Shown piece after piece: positions 33,249 through 42,908 of a DNA stretch of 64,000 nt (positions are counted from its first letter, which is position 1; every line of letters begins with the position of its first letter). The notes beneath the pieces were generated by a model that saw only the letters and a program-made list of their open reading frames with translations, did no database searches and was not told the origin of the DNA. Source of the stretch: Actinoallomurus bryophytorum (GTDB lineage: Bacteria; Actinomycetota; Actinomycetes; Streptosporangiales; Streptosporangiaceae); contig NZ_VFOZ01000001.1 in the NCBI RefSeq assembly GCF_006716425.1, forward strand, positions 7,335,237 through 7,399,236, written 5' to 3'. The position numbers and the translations under genes were made by a program.

Positions 33249-35072
33249 GTGGCTCCGCCAAACAGAAACGTTTCGAGACCGGGGCGCGTGCTACTCACGC
33301 TGCTCGTGATAGCCGTCGCCCTGGTGGGCCTGATGTTCTGGCAGGGCACAAAGACGCCCAAGCTGGCTCTTGACCTGGCCGGAGGCACCACCGTGACGCT
33401 CACGGCGGAGCCCGCGAAGGCCGGCGCCAAGATCGGCGACTCCGAGATGTCCCAGGCGATCAGCATCATGCGTGAACGCGTGAACGGCCTGGGCGTCTCC
33501 GAGGCGGAGGTCACCAAGCAGGGCAGCAACGTCATCATCGTCCAGGTCCCCGGTCAGGGGCAGGAGCGGGTCGTCAAGACGATCGGCACCACCGCCAAGC
33601 TGGAGTTCCGCCAGGTGATGGTGGCCGAGCCGGTGGGCGTCCCGCAGCAGCCGACGCCGCCCCCGGCGAGCCCGACGCCGACGCCGTCCGGCAAGGCGTC
33701 CAAGTCGCCGAAGCCGTCCGGCAGCGCCACTCCGTCGGGCAAGGCGTCACCGACGCCCAAGGGCCGCGCGCTCGCGCAGGCGCTGACGGCGGAGACCCCC
33801 AAGCCGACCACGAAGCCGTCGGGCAAGGCCGCCACTCCGGCGCCGAGCGCCACGCAGTCGCTGACTCCCGAGCAGCAACAGCAGCTCGAGCAGCAGCTCC
33901 AGGCGCAACAACAACAGCAACAGCAGCAGCAGGCCGGCGCCGAGGACTTCAGCGGCGTCGACCCGGCGGTCAAGGCGCAGTTCGACAAGCTCACCTGCAC
34001 CGGCAACGACGTCGGCCAGGGCCTGACGCTCAACGCGACCAAGCAGGCCGCGATCTGCGCCCGGCCCGACCCGAAGACGCACAAGAGCGACTACAAGTTC
34101 ATCCTGGCTCCCACCCAGATCTCCGGCGAGCAGGTCACCAAGGCGCAGGCACTGCCGCCGGACCCGCAGAACGGCCGGGTCCAGTGGACGGTCAGCCTCG
34201 ACCTCAACGGCACCGCCACGAAGACGTTCGCCGACTTCACCTCCAAGGCCGCGGCACTGGGTGAGAACAACACCCGCAACCACTTCGCGATCGTCCTCGA
34301 CGGCACCGTCTACTCCTGGCCGAGCGTCAAGGAGGCCATCACCTCCGGCAACGCCCAGATCGAGGGCCAGTTCGGGCAGCAGGAGGCCACCGACCTGGCG
34401 AACGTGCTGAAGTACGGCGCGCTGCCGCTGAAGTTCAACCAGAGCTCGATCGAGTCGGTCTCGGCGACCCTCGGCAAGGACCAGCTCACCGCGGGCCTGA
34501 CCGCGGGCGCGATCGGTCTCGGCCTCGTCGTGCTCTACTGCCTGTTCTACTACCGCGGCCTGGGCTTCGTCGCGATCTCCAGCCTGGTGATCGCCGGTTG
34601 CCTGACGTATGAGTCGATCGTGCTTCTCGGCAAGGCCATCGACTTCCGTATGTCGCTGGCCGGCATCGCCGGTGCGATCGTGGCGATCGGTATCACCGCC
34701 GACTCGTTCGTCGTCTTCTTCGAACGACTACGCGATGAGATCCGTGAGGGGCGCAGCCTGCGCACGGCCGTCGAGCGAGGCTGGCACCGTGCCCGGCGTA
34801 CGATCATCGTCGCGGACGCGGTCTCGTTCATCGCCGCGCTGCTGCTCTACTGGTTCGCCATCGGCGGGGTCAAGGGCTTCGCGTTCACGCTGGGTCTGAC
34901 CACGCTGATCGACGTGATCGTGGTGTTCTTCTTCACCAAGCCGCTCGTCACGATCCTGGCGCGGACGAGGTTCTTCGGTGGCGGTCACCGGTTCTCCGGA
35001 CTCGATCCGAGCACACTGGGCACGACGAAGAGACGTACCAACGCCCGTCCGACCAGCACCAAGGAGGCCTGA
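33249..35072 (+). CDS. secD: Protein translocase subunit SecD
   Basis: This 607-residue RND-type membrane protein uses the proton gradient to help pull proteins across the membrane. The first membrane segment is at about residues 12-32 and the signature LALDLAGGTTVTL at about 39-51. The last 200 residues hold five membrane segments (AGAIGLGLVVLYCLFYY, then GIAGAIVAIGITADSFVVFF). A low-complexity insert at about 130-235, first Pro/Thr/Ser/Lys then glutamine runs, sits in the extracytoplasmic domain. The GTG at 33249 is preferred to the longer frame that overlaps yajC. Confidence 0.95.
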   Translation: MAPPNRNVSRPGRVLLTLLVIAVALVGLMFWQGTKTPKLALDLAGGTTVTLTAEPAKAGAKIGDSEMSQAISIMRERVNGLGVSEAEVTKQGSNVIIVQVPGQGQERVVKTIGTTAKLEFRQVMVAEPVGVPQQPTPPPASPTPTPSGKASKSPKPSGSATPSGKASPTPKGRALAQALTAETPKPTTKPSGKAATPAPSATQSLTPEQQQQLEQQLQAQQQQQQQQQAGAEDFSGVDPAVKAQFDKLTCTGNDVGQGLTLNATKQAAICARPDPKTHKSDYKFILAPTQISGEQVTKAQALPPDPQNGRVQWTVSLDLNGTATKTFADFTSKAAALGENNTRNHFAIVLDGTVYSWPSVKEAITSGNAQIEGQFGQQEATDLANVLKYGALPLKFNQSSIESVSATLGKDQLTAGLTAGAIGLGLVVLYCLFYYRGLGFVAISSLVIAGCLTYESIVLLGKAIDFRMSLAGIAGAIVAIGITADSFVVFFERLRDEIREGRSLRTAVERGWHRARRTIIVADAVSFIAALLLYWFAIGGVKGFAFTLGLTTLIDVIVVFFFTKPLVTILARTRFFGGGHRFSGLDPSTLGTTKRRTNARPTSTKEA

Positions 35073-36262
35073 TGTCACGCCTCGGCAACATCGGCGGCCG
35101 ACTTCACCGCGGCGAGGTCTCCCTGGACTTCGTGGGGCGGCAGAAGACCTGGTATGCCATCTCCGGCCTCATCCTGGTCATCAGCATCGTCTCGCTGCTC
35201 ACCCTCGGCCTCAACTTCGGCGTCGAGTTCAAGGGCGGCACCGTCTTCCAGTTCCCGGGCAAGCCGGGCGCCACGACGTCGGAGGCCCGTGACGCGGTCA
35301 AGAACTCCGGGGTCGTCAAGGAAGACCCGATCGTCCAGAAGACCGGCACGGGCTGGCGAGTGCAGACCGAGACCCTCACCTCCGACAACGTCGCCGCCGT
35401 GCAGAGGTCGGTGCAGAAGGAGTTCGCGCTCTCCAAGCCCGACGACGTCAGTCCGCAGACGGTCGGTGCCAGCTGGGGCAAGGACATCTCCTCGAAGGCG
35501 CTCGAGGGCCTGATCGTCTTCCTGATCGCGATCGTGATCTACCTGTCCATCGCGTTCGAGTGGCGGATGGCGGTCGCGGCGCTCATCGCACTCGCGCACG
35601 ACATCCTCATCACGATCGGTGTCTACTCGCTGGTGCAGTTCGAGGTGACACCGTCCTCGGTGGTCGGCCTGCTGACGATCCTCGGTTATTCGCTGTACGA
35701 CACCGTGGTGGTGTTCGACAAGGTGCGGGAGAACACCCGTTCGCTGACCACGTCGAACTCCATGACCTACAGCCAGGCGGCCAACCTGGGTCTCAACCAG
35801 ACCCTGGTCCGGTCGATCAACACTTCGGTGATCGCCCTGCTGCCCGTGGCCGGACTGCTGTTCATCGGGGCCGGAGTCCTGGGTGCGGGCACGCTCAAGG
35901 ACCTGGCGCTCGTGCTGTTCGTCGGCATGCTGGCCGGCGCCTACTCCTCGATCTGCATCGCCACGCCGATCCTCGCGGACCTGCAAGAACGGCAGGAAAA
36001 ATACCGCACACTGGCCAAGCGGGTGCAGGCCAAGGCGACCAGCGCCAAGCGCAGGTCCAAGACGGCGGCGGGGCCGCAGGGGCCCGCCGAGGTCACGGAC
36101 GGCGGCGAGGACGAGGTCCAGGACACGGTTCCGGCCGAGGACGAGACCGACGAGACGACCTCGGTCGGCGCCGGCAGGTTCCGCATGGTGCAGCAGGGAC
36201 CGCGGCAGCAGCCGCGGCGTGCGGGCTCCAAGGGCCGGCCGAGCGGCAAGAAGAAGCGCTGA
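35072..36262 (+). CDS. secF: Protein translocase subunit SecF
   Basis: This 396-residue partner of SecD has a first membrane segment near residues 29-48, the signature LNFGVEFKGGTVFQF, and five C-terminal segments with the GYSLYDTVVVFDKVREN motif (about 206-222). The ATG overlaps the secD stop by one base (TGATG) and AAGGAGG lies inside secD, so the two are translationally coupled. A charged tail of about 90 residues is typical of actinobacteria. Confidence 0.96.
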   Translation: MSRLGNIGGRLHRGEVSLDFVGRQKTWYAISGLILVISIVSLLTLGLNFGVEFKGGTVFQFPGKPGATTSEARDAVKNSGVVKEDPIVQKTGTGWRVQTETLTSDNVAAVQRSVQKEFALSKPDDVSPQTVGASWGKDISSKALEGLIVFLIAIVIYLSIAFEWRMAVAALIALAHDILITIGVYSLVQFEVTPSSVVGLLTILGYSLYDTVVVFDKVRENTRSLTTSNSMTYSQAANLGLNQTLVRSINTSVIALLPVAGLLFIGAGVLGAGTLKDLALVLFVGMLAGAYSSICIATPILADLQERQEKYRTLAKRVQAKATSAKRRSKTAAGPQGPAEVTDGGEDEVQDTVPAEDETDETTSVGAGRFRMVQQGPRQQPRRAGSKGRPSGKKKR

Positions 36263-36281
36263 CCGACCTCGCGCGACATCC

Positions 36282-36321
36282 GGCGGGCGGTACCCCCCGA
36301 AATCGGGGGGTACCGCCCGCC
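36282..36321. terminator. Very strong hairpin between secF and apt
   Basis: A perfect 19-bp inverted repeat, GGCGGGCGGTACCCCCCGA (36282-36300) and TCGGGGGGTACCGCCCGCC (36303-36321), has only two bases between its arms. It begins 19 bases after the secF stop and ends just before a -10-like TAGCGT (36323-36328) for apt. It has no U tract. It is the longest perfect stem noticed in the window. Confidence 0.85.
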
Positions 36322-36397
36322 GTAGCGTGTACCGTCTTCGGGGGCTTCCGCCCCTGTTCCCCACGCCGGCCATGGCGAAGCGTTGTCAAGGAGGATC

Positions 36398-36937
36398 GTG
36401 ACCAGGCGCCCCGTCGACCTGACGCAGCTGATCATCGACCGGATCCGGGACGTCCCGGACTACCCCAAGCCGGGCGTGACCTTCAAGGACATCACTCCGC
36501 TGCTCGCCGACCACGCCGCCTTCGCGGCCGTCATCGACGCCATCGTCGCGCACTACGGCCGTGGCACCATCGACAAGGTGGCCGGCGTCGAGGCGCGCGG
36601 TTTCATCCTGGCCGCTCCGGTGGCGTACCACTTCGGCGCCGGGTTCGTCCCGGTACGCAAGAAGGGCAAGCTGCCCTCGTCGACGTACGCGGAGAGCTAC
36701 GACCTGGAGTACGGCAGCGAGACGATCGAAGTGCACCAGGACGCGTTCACGCCGGGGGAGCGGGTTCTCATCGTCGACGACGTCCTCGCCACCGGCGGCA
36801 CCGCCAGGGCCACCGCGGAGCTCGTACGCCGGACCGGCGCGCAGGTCGCCGGGCTGTCGGTGCTCATGGAGCTGGGCTTCCTGAACGGCCGCGAGAAGCT
36901 GGCCGATCTCGACCTCCACGCGATGGTCACCGTCTGA
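36398..36937 (+). CDS. apt: Adenine phosphoribosyltransferase
   Basis: This 179-residue purine-salvage enzyme converts adenine and PRPP to AMP. The PRPP loop is VLIVDDVLATGGTA (about 123-136), and IRDVPDYPKPGVTFKDITPL and AGVEARGFILAAP are family blocks. The GTG at 36398 follows AAGGAGG by 4 bases, so the longer frame is rejected. Apt lies between secF and rel, the usual actinobacterial order. Confidence 0.95.
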   Translation: MTRRPVDLTQLIIDRIRDVPDYPKPGVTFKDITPLLADHAAFAAVIDAIVAHYGRGTIDKVAGVEARGFILAAPVAYHFGAGFVPVRKKGKLPSSTYAESYDLEYGSETIEVHQDAFTPGERVLIVDDVLATGGTARATAELVRRTGAQVAGLSVLMELGFLNGREKLADLDLHAMVTV

Positions 36938-36938
36938 G

Positions 36939-37061
36939 TCACAGCCTGGCCAGCGCGATGAGCAGCACGACGACGGCGAGGCCGAAGAGCAGGATGAGAT
37001 TGCGGGCCTGGGTGCCCATGCCCTGGAATCGGTCGTACGGCTCGTACGGGCTGTCGGACAC
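36939..37061 (-). CDS. Small single-pass membrane protein
   Basis: This 40-codon frame on the minus strand reads MSDSPYEPYDRFQGMGTQAR, then a continuous hydrophobic helix LILLFGLAVVVLLIALARL to the end. The stop lies one base past the end of apt (convergent). The polar N-terminus plus C-terminal membrane helix is plausible for a tail-anchored small protein, and codon use fits the genome, but the ribosome site is weak and no relative was recalled. The remaining gap up to rel (37062-37255) shows only a promoter, TAAACT at 37220-37225. Confidence 0.5.
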   Translation of the reverse strand: MSDSPYEPYDRFQGMGTQARNLILLFGLAVVVLLIALARL

Positions 37062-37255
37062 CAGGAACCATGACCAAGATCATGTCCCATCCCGCCGCGA
37101 TCCGGGCACCCGCCCTCCCGGGGAGGGACGGTGGGTACGGCGCGATCCCGGTCGCTCTCGGCTTTTCTACTGATCGGACCGGAATGGTGGATCGGCGCAG
37201 AGTGGAATTCCAGTGCCGCTAAACTGGTGTTCCGACGCAGGCATGGGGAGGCTGA

Positions 37256-39655
37256 GTGCCCGGTGAGGTGGTGTCAACCGACAACGCGGCGTCCGATGCC
37301 GTGTCCGATGTCGAGCTGACTCCGCACATCACGCCCCAGACGCTTCCGGCGCCCGACAGCACAGACGCTTCCGCACCGGACGAGGGCGATCGGACTCCCT
37401 CAGGCCCGGCTGCGCCCTCGGCCGCCCGGGTCCGCCGGCGGCTCTCCCGGCTCGGCGCCCAGCGTGGACCCATCATGAATCCTGTACTCGAACCCCTGAT
37501 CAAGACGCTGCGCAACACGCATCCCAAGGCGGACGTGCGCCTTGTCGAGCGCGCCTACGACGTCGCGGCGCACCACCACCGCGAGCAGAAGCGCAAGAGC
37601 GGCGACCCGTACATCACCCACCCGCTCGCGGTGGCCACGATCCTCGCCGAGCTCGGCATGAACACCGAGACGCTGTGCGCCGCGCTGCTGCACGACACGG
37701 TCGAGGACACCACCTACACCCTCGACCAGCTGAGGGGCGACTTCGGCGACGTGATCGCCGCGCTGGTCGACGGGGTGACCAAGCTCGACAAGGTCAAGTA
37801 CGGCGAGGCGGCCGAGGCCGAGACCGTGCGCAAGATGGTCGTCGCCATGTCCCGCGACATCCGGGTCCTCGTGATCAAGCTGGCCGACCGCCTGCACAAC
37901 ATGCGCACCCTGCGTTACCTGCCGCGGCACAAGCAGGAGCGCAAGGCACGCGAGACGCTGGAGATCTTCGCGCCGCTGGCCCACCGCCTCGGCATGAACA
38001 CCCTCAAGTGGGAGCTGGAGGACCTCGCCTTCCAGACGCTCTACCCCAAGCGGTTCGACGAGATCGCGCGGCTGGTGTCGGAGCGGGCGCCCCGGCGCGA
38101 CGTGTACCTCCAGGACGTCATCCAGCACGTCTCCAAGGACCTGCGCGAGGCCAAGCTCAAGGCGACCGTCAAGGGACGCCCGAAGCACTACTACTCGATC
38201 TACCAGAAGATGATCGCCCGCGAGCTGAGCTTCGAGGACATCTACGACCTCGTCGGCATCCGCGTGCTCGTCGACACCGTACGCGACTGTTATGCCGCTC
38301 TCGGCACCATCCACGCGCGATGGAACCCGGTCCCCGGCCGGTTCAAGGACTACATCGCGATGCCGAAGTTCAACATGTACCAATCGCTGCACACCACGGT
38401 GATCGGTCCCGAGGGCAAGCCGGTCGAGCTGCAGATCCGCACGCGCGCCATGCACAACCGCGCCGAATACGGCATCGCGGCCCACTGGAAGTACAAGGAA
38501 GAGACCGTCGGCGACGGCGGCGGCACCCCCGCCGGCGCGGGCAAGGCCGGCGACATGGCCTGGCTGCGGCAGCTCCTCGACTGGCAGCGGGAGACCACCG
38601 ACCCGGCCGAGTTCCTGGAGTCGCTGCGCTTTGACCTGTCGGTCTCGGAGGTCTTCGTCTTCACCCCGAAGGGGCAGGTCCTCGCGCTGCCGCAGGGTGC
38701 CACGCCGGTGGACTTCGCGTACGCGATCCACACCGAGGTGGGCAACCGCACGATCGGCGCCCGGGTCAACGGACGGCTCGTCCCGCTGGAGTCGACCCTC
38801 GACAACGGCGACACCGTGGAGATCTTCACCTCCAAGTCGCCGGACGCCGGCCCCAGCCGTGACTGGCTCCACTTCGTCAAGAGCGCCCGCGCCCGTAACA
38901 AGATCAAGCACTGGTTCTCCAAGGAGCGCCGGGAGAGCGCGATCGAGCAGGGCAAGGAGTCCCTGGCCCGCGCGATGCGCAAGCAGAACCTCCCGCTCCA
39001 GCGCATGCTGTCCGGTGAGGCCCTGCTGACGCTGGCGCACGACATGCACTACGCCGACGTCTCCGCGCTCTACGCGGCGATCGGCGAGAGCCACGTCTCG
39101 GCCCAGAACATCGTGCGCAAGCTCGTCGACGTGCTCGGCGGCGACACCGCGGAGGACCTCGCCGAGACCGCGATCCCGACCCGCAAGCGCCGCTCCCGCC
39201 CGGCGGGCGACCCCGGCGTCGTGGTCGCCGGCGACCCGGACGTGTGGGTACGCCTGTCCCGATGTTGCACCCCGGTGCCGGGTGATGAGATCGTCGGCTT
39301 CGTCACGCGCGGCAACGGCGTCTCGGTGCACCGGGTCGACTGCGTCAACGTCACCAACCTGCAGACCCAGCCCGACCGCATGGTGGACGTCAAATGGTCG
39401 CCGGGCGAGGACTCGGTCTTCCTCGTGGCCATCCAGGTCGAGGCGCTCGACCGCCCGAGGCTGCTCTCCGACATCACCCGCGTGCTGTCCGACCAGCACG
39501 TCAACATCCTGTCGGCGTCGGTGGCGACCAACCGCGACCGCGTCGCGGTGAGCCGGTTCAGCTTCGAGATGGGCGACCCCAAGCACCTGGGCCACGTCCT
39601 CAAGGCCGTGCGTTCGGTCGACGGCGTCTACGACGTCTACCGCGTCACCAGCTGA
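37256..39655 (+). CDS. rel: Bifunctional (p)ppGpp synthetase/hydrolase
   Basis: This 799-residue long RSH enzyme of the stringent response has a disordered N-terminus of about 75 residues. An HD hydrolase domain follows ([26 protein letters not shown] about 145), then the synthetase domain ([28 protein letters not shown], then [20 protein letters not shown]), TGS ([20 protein letters not shown], about 465), the conserved-cysteine region [13 protein letters not shown] (about 668), and a C-terminal ACT domain. HD and synthetase motifs both look intact, so it should both make and degrade ppGpp. GGGGAG lies 6 bases before the GTG start. Confidence 0.97.
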   Translation: MPGEVVSTDNAASDAVSDVELTPHITPQTLPAPDSTDASAPDEGDRTPSGPAAPSAARVRRRLSRLGAQRGPIMNPVLEPLIKTLRNTHPKADVRLVERAYDVAAHHHREQKRKSGDPYITHPLAVATILAELGMNTETLCAALLHDTVEDTTYTLDQLRGDFGDVIAALVDGVTKLDKVKYGEAAEAETVRKMVVAMSRDIRVLVIKLADRLHNMRTLRYLPRHKQERKARETLEIFAPLAHRLGMNTLKWELEDLAFQTLYPKRFDEIARLVSERAPRRDVYLQDVIQHVSKDLREAKLKATVKGRPKHYYSIYQKMIARELSFEDIYDLVGIRVLVDTVRDCYAALGTIHARWNPVPGRFKDYIAMPKFNMYQSLHTTVIGPEGKPVELQIRTRAMHNRAEYGIAAHWKYKEETVGDGGGTPAGAGKAGDMAWLRQLLDWQRETTDPAEFLESLRFDLSVSEVFVFTPKGQVLALPQGATPVDFAYAIHTEVGNRTIGARVNGRLVPLESTLDNGDTVEIFTSKSPDAGPSRDWLHFVKSARARNKIKHWFSKERRESAIEQGKESLARAMRKQNLPLQRMLSGEALLTLAHDMHYADVSALYAAIGESHVSAQNIVRKLVDVLGGDTAEDLAETAIPTRKRRSRPAGDPGVVVAGDPDVWVRLSRCCTPVPGDEIVGFVTRGNGVSVHRVDCVNVTNLQTQPDRMVDVKWSPGEDSVFLVAIQVEALDRPRLLSDITRVLSDQHVNILSASVATNRDRVAVSRFSFEMGDPKHLGHVLKAVRSVDGVYDVYRVTS

Positions 39656-39664
39656 GCGCCGAAA

Positions 39665-39691
39665 AGCCGCAGACCCGGAGGGCCTGCGGCT
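39665..39691. terminator. Bidirectional terminator between rel and the DUF349 gene
   Basis: The stem AGCCGCAG (39665-39672) with CTGCGGCT (39684-39691) has an 11-base loop. On the minus strand it is followed by TTTTC, so it is a classical terminator for the DUF349 gene and can also end rel transcripts. Confidence 0.75.
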
Positions 39692-39706
39692 CCGCGGACG
39701 GTGCCT

Positions 39707-40936
39707 TCAGGAAAGCTCGGACAGGGTGTGCTCGGCCTCGGCGAGCCAGGCGCGGCGTGCCGTCAGGGCTTCCTCGTTGTCCTTGACGTCCTTGTCGCGT
39801 CCGGCGTTACGGGCCTTCTCCAGCCGGGTCTCGAGCTGCTCGATCGAGGCGCGCAGCTGCGCGACGGTCGCCTCGGCACGCGCTCGTGCCTCGGGGTTGG
39901 TCCGCCGCCACTCCGACTCCTCGGCGCCACGGACCGCTTCCTCGATCTTGCGCAGCCGGCCCTCGAGCCGCTCGCGTGAGTCGCGGGGGACCATGCCGAT
40001 GGCCTCCCAGCGCTCCTGGATCGACCGCAGCGCCTGCCGGGAGGCACGTATGTCGCGCACCGGGACCAGGCGCTCGGCCTCGGCCAGGAGCTTCTCCTTG
40101 GCCTCGGCGTGCTCCTGGAACTCCGCGTCGCGCTCGGCGAAGACCGCCGAACGGGCCGTGAAGAACATGTCCTGAGCGCCCTTGAACCGGGCCCACAGGT
40201 CCTCTTCGGCATCACGGGAAGCGCGACCGGCCAGCTTCCACTGGCGCATCAGCTCGCGGTACGCGGCGGCGGTCGGTCCCCAGTCGGTCGAGCCGGACAG
40301 CGCCTCGGCCTCCGCGACCAGGCGCTCCTTTTCCGACCGTGCCTGCTCGCGCTCGCCCTCGAGGTTGGAGAAGTAGGCCTTGCGACGCTTGGTGAAGGAG
40401 TTGCGTGCCGAGGACAGGCGCTTCCACAGTGCCGTCTCGGTGGGGCGGTCGACCCGCTCGGCGGCCTTCCACTCCTCGACCAGCTGACGCAGCCGCTCGC
40501 CGCCGTTCTTCCAGTGCGTCTCCTCGGCCGAGATCCGCTCGGCCTCGGCGACGATGCGCTCCTTGACCTCGCGGGCCTGGACGCGCGCCTGGTCGCGAGC
40601 GACCTTGAGCTGCTCGCGGCGTTCGCCCAGCAGTGAGGTGAGACCGTCGAGCCGGCGGCCGAGCCCGTCCAGGTCACCGACGGCGTGCGCCTCGGTCACG
40701 GACTCACGGAGGCGGGCGATGGTGTGCTCCGCCTGGGCGGCCGCCAGATCGGTCGTCTTGATCCGCTGCTCGAGCAGATCGACCTCGGTGACCAGGGCGT
40801 CGTACTTGCGCCGGAAGTAGGCCAGGGCCTCCTCGGGCGCACCGGCCTGCCAGGATCCGACCGTGCGTTCCCCGTCCGCCGTGCGTACGTAGACGGTCCC
40901 GTCCTCGTCCACCCGGCCCCACGGATCAGTGCTCAC
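39707..40936 (-). CDS. DUF349 domain coiled-coil protein
   Basis: This 409-residue protein is almost entirely helical. After a short opening (MSTDPWGRVDEDGTVYVRTA) come repeated DUF349 units of about 70 residues, marked by WKAAERVDR..ALWKRLSSARNSFTKRRKAY, WKLAGRASRDAEEDLWARFK and ERWEAIGMVPRDSRERLEGR. The function is not established. It lies convergent to rel, as in other actinobacteria. No signal peptide is present. Confidence 0.88.
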   Translation of the reverse strand: MSTDPWGRVDEDGTVYVRTADGERTVGSWQAGAPEEALAYFRRKYDALVTEVDLLEQRIKTTDLAAAQAEHTIARLRESVTEAHAVGDLDGLGRRLDGLTSLLGERREQLKVARDQARVQAREVKERIVAEAERISAEETHWKNGGERLRQLVEEWKAAERVDRPTETALWKRLSSARNSFTKRRKAYFSNLEGEREQARSEKERLVAEAEALSGSTDWGPTAAAYRELMRQWKLAGRASRDAEEDLWARFKGAQDMFFTARSAVFAERDAEFQEHAEAKEKLLAEAERLVPVRDIRASRQALRSIQERWEAIGMVPRDSRERLEGRLRKIEEAVRGAEESEWRRTNPEARARAEATVAQLRASIEQLETRLEKARNAGRDKDVKDNEEALTARRAWLAEAEHTLSELS

Positions 40937-41153
40937 GACCGCCCTCCCAGGTCAGTGGCGTGGCCGCCGTGAGCCGCCATACGGCCTTCACGACGTCCCG
41001 CCCGGCTGCCGCGGGACTCCCCAAGGGTTCGGTGGCGCTGCACACCGCTGCCTCCTGTGTCAGAGCCCGGAGCGTCCCCTCACACACCGGGCCCACCATG
41101 ATGAACGACCATGGGAGTAGCGCTCCCGCAGGCCACCCTAGCCAATCGCATTG

Positions 41154-41999
41154 CTACATCTTCGCGACGGTGAGGTCTTTTATTTCGATTTTCTTCTTTG
41201 GGGCGGTGTTCCCGGCTTGGTCGGCGGGTTCCGCGCCGGCCTTGGCGACGGAGTCGACGATGTCCATTCCCTGAGTGATCTGACCGAAGACGGTGTAGTC
41301 GGCGGGCAGCGGAGAATCGCCGTAGACGATGAAGAACTGGCTCCCGTTGCTGTTCGGAGCGTCGCTGTGCGCCATCGCGATGACGCCGCGCTTGTACGTG
41401 GCCTGGCCGGACTTGGCGGCCTTGGGGACGTTCTCATTCCCGAAGCCGTAGGAGGGGCCGCCCGTTCCCGTTCCGGTGGGGTCGCCGCATTGCAACACCT
41501 TGATACCCTCGGTGACCAGCCGATGACATTTGGTGTTGTTGAAGAATTTCTTGCTCGCCAGATACTTGAACGAGTTCACCGTGCACTTGGCCTTGGTGCC
41601 GTCCACACTGGCGACGATCGTGCCGAGGCTGGTGTCGAGCGTCATTCGGTAGGTGCCCTTGACGGGCTTCGCCGGAGGCTTGCCGACGTTCTTCGCACCC
41701 TGAGCCGCCGCGGCGGGCAAAGGCTGGTAGGCGCATTGCCCCGGCTTGGCCGAAACACTGGCCGCGGGGCTCGGCGTGGCGGCCGGCGTCGACGACGCCG
41801 CGGCGGCCGTGGTCTTCTTCTTCGCCGGCCCGTTCATGGCGAAGGCGATGGCCCCGCTGCCCCCCGCGATCACGACGACGGCGATGACCGTCCCAATGAT
41901 CTTCATCCGGCGGGCCCTGGCCTGCCGGATCGCGCGGCGCTGCAACTGGCGCTCGTAGCGCTGCCGCGCCAGCTCCTTCTTGCGGTCTTTACCCGCCAC
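41154..41999 (-). CDS. Membrane-anchored cyclophilin-type peptidyl-prolyl isomerase
   Basis: This 281-residue protein has a basic cytoplasmic start (KDRKKELARQRYERQLQRRA), one membrane segment (IIGTVIAVVVIAGGSGAIAF, about 34-53), an Ala/Ser/Thr/Pro linker, and an extracellular cyclophilin domain (NSFKYLASKKFFNNTKCHRL, AMAHSDAPNSNGSQFFIVYG, YTVFGQITQGMDIVD). It should help fold exported proteins. The GTG at 41999 is preferred; the frame extends upstream through about 70 residues of non-conserved sequence. Two cysteines in the domain may form a disulfide. Confidence 0.9.
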   Translation of the reverse strand: MAGKDRKKELARQRYERQLQRRAIRQARARRMKIIGTVIAVVVIAGGSGAIAFAMNGPAKKKTTAAAASSTPAATPSPAASVSAKPGQCAYQPLPAAAAQGAKNVGKPPAKPVKGTYRMTLDTSLGTIVASVDGTKAKCTVNSFKYLASKKFFNNTKCHRLVTEGIKVLQCGDPTGTGTGGPSYGFGNENVPKAAKSGQATYKRGVIAMAHSDAPNSNGSQFFIVYGDSPLPADYTVFGQITQGMDIVDSVAKAGAEPADQAGNTAPKKKIEIKDLTVAKM

Positions 42000-42217
42000 C
42001 GGTCTCGCACCCCTTGATTCGCGTCGTGAACTGGGAAACGTGCTGCGCATCGTAGCGGTCCCGGCCGGTATTTTGGCCACGCACCACAGAGGCGCCCAAA
42101 CCAGCCGAACATCGGCACGTGTCGACCACTCCACGCTATGCGTTCGCGATAGCGCACGCGCCGCCGGTACGCTCAAGCTGCCACCAGCCGTAAGAGTGGC
42201 CATAAGAAAGGACGATC

Positions 42218-42901
42218 GTGCTCATCGCCACGTTCCCCGCTGGAGCCTTCGCGACGAACTGCTATGTCGTGGCGACCGCGGCGGGGGAGGAGTGCGTGAT
42301 CATCGACCCCGGGCAGGACGCCGAGGCGATGGTCTACGACGTCCTGCGCGAACACCGGCTCAAGCCGGTCGCGGTGGCGCTGACCCACGGCCACATCGAC
42401 CACGTCTGGTCCGTGGCGCCGGTCTGCGGCGCCCGCGACGTCCCGGCCTACATCCACGCCGCCGACCGGGCCCTGCTGTCCGACCCGGCGAAGGGCTTCC
42501 CGCCGGAGGTCGGCCGCCAGCTGCTCGGCGGCCTGACGTTCAGCGAGCCGGACGACGTACGCGAGCTGGGCGACGGGGAGACCCTGACGCTCGCCGGCCT
42601 GGACTTCGTCGTCGACCACGCGCCCGGCCATACACCGGGCTCGGTGACGTTCCGGCTCGCCGCCGAGCCCGTGATGTTCTCCGGCGACCTGCTGTTCGCC
42701 GGCTCGATCGGACGTACCGACATGCCGGGCGGCGACTACGCGACGATCATGGAAAGCCTGGCCCGCGTGTGCCTGCCGCTGCCGGACGAGACCGCGGTGC
42801 TGCCCGGCCACGGCGCCAAGACCACGATCGGCCAGGAGCGGACGGCCAACCCCTTCCTCAAGGAGTCGGCCCCGTTCGACGGCCCGCACAGGGGACTTTG
42901 A
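42218..42901 (+). CDS. MBL-fold metallo-hydrolase (glyoxalase II-like)
   Basis: This 227-residue metallo-beta-lactamase-fold enzyme has metal ligands in [11 protein letters not shown] (about 55-65), [23 protein letters not shown] and PGHGAKTT. The layout is that of hydroxyacylglutathione hydrolase-like proteins, which in actinobacteria lacking glutathione probably act on other thioesters. It stands 7 bases before hisS, as commonly seen, and AAAGGAC precedes the GTG start. Confidence 0.9.
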   Translation: MLIATFPAGAFATNCYVVATAAGEECVIIDPGQDAEAMVYDVLREHRLKPVAVALTHGHIDHVWSVAPVCGARDVPAYIHAADRALLSDPAKGFPPEVGRQLLGGLTFSEPDDVRELGDGETLTLAGLDFVVDHAPGHTPGSVTFRLAAEPVMFSGDLLFAGSIGRTDMPGGDYATIMESLARVCLPLPDETAVLPGHGAKTTIGQERTANPFLKESAPFDGPHRGL

Positions 42902-42908
42902 CCAGCAG

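Noticed and set aside
37400-39595. Long minus-strand frame opposite rel
   Set aside because: It is an antisense shadow; rel domains on the plus strand are complete.
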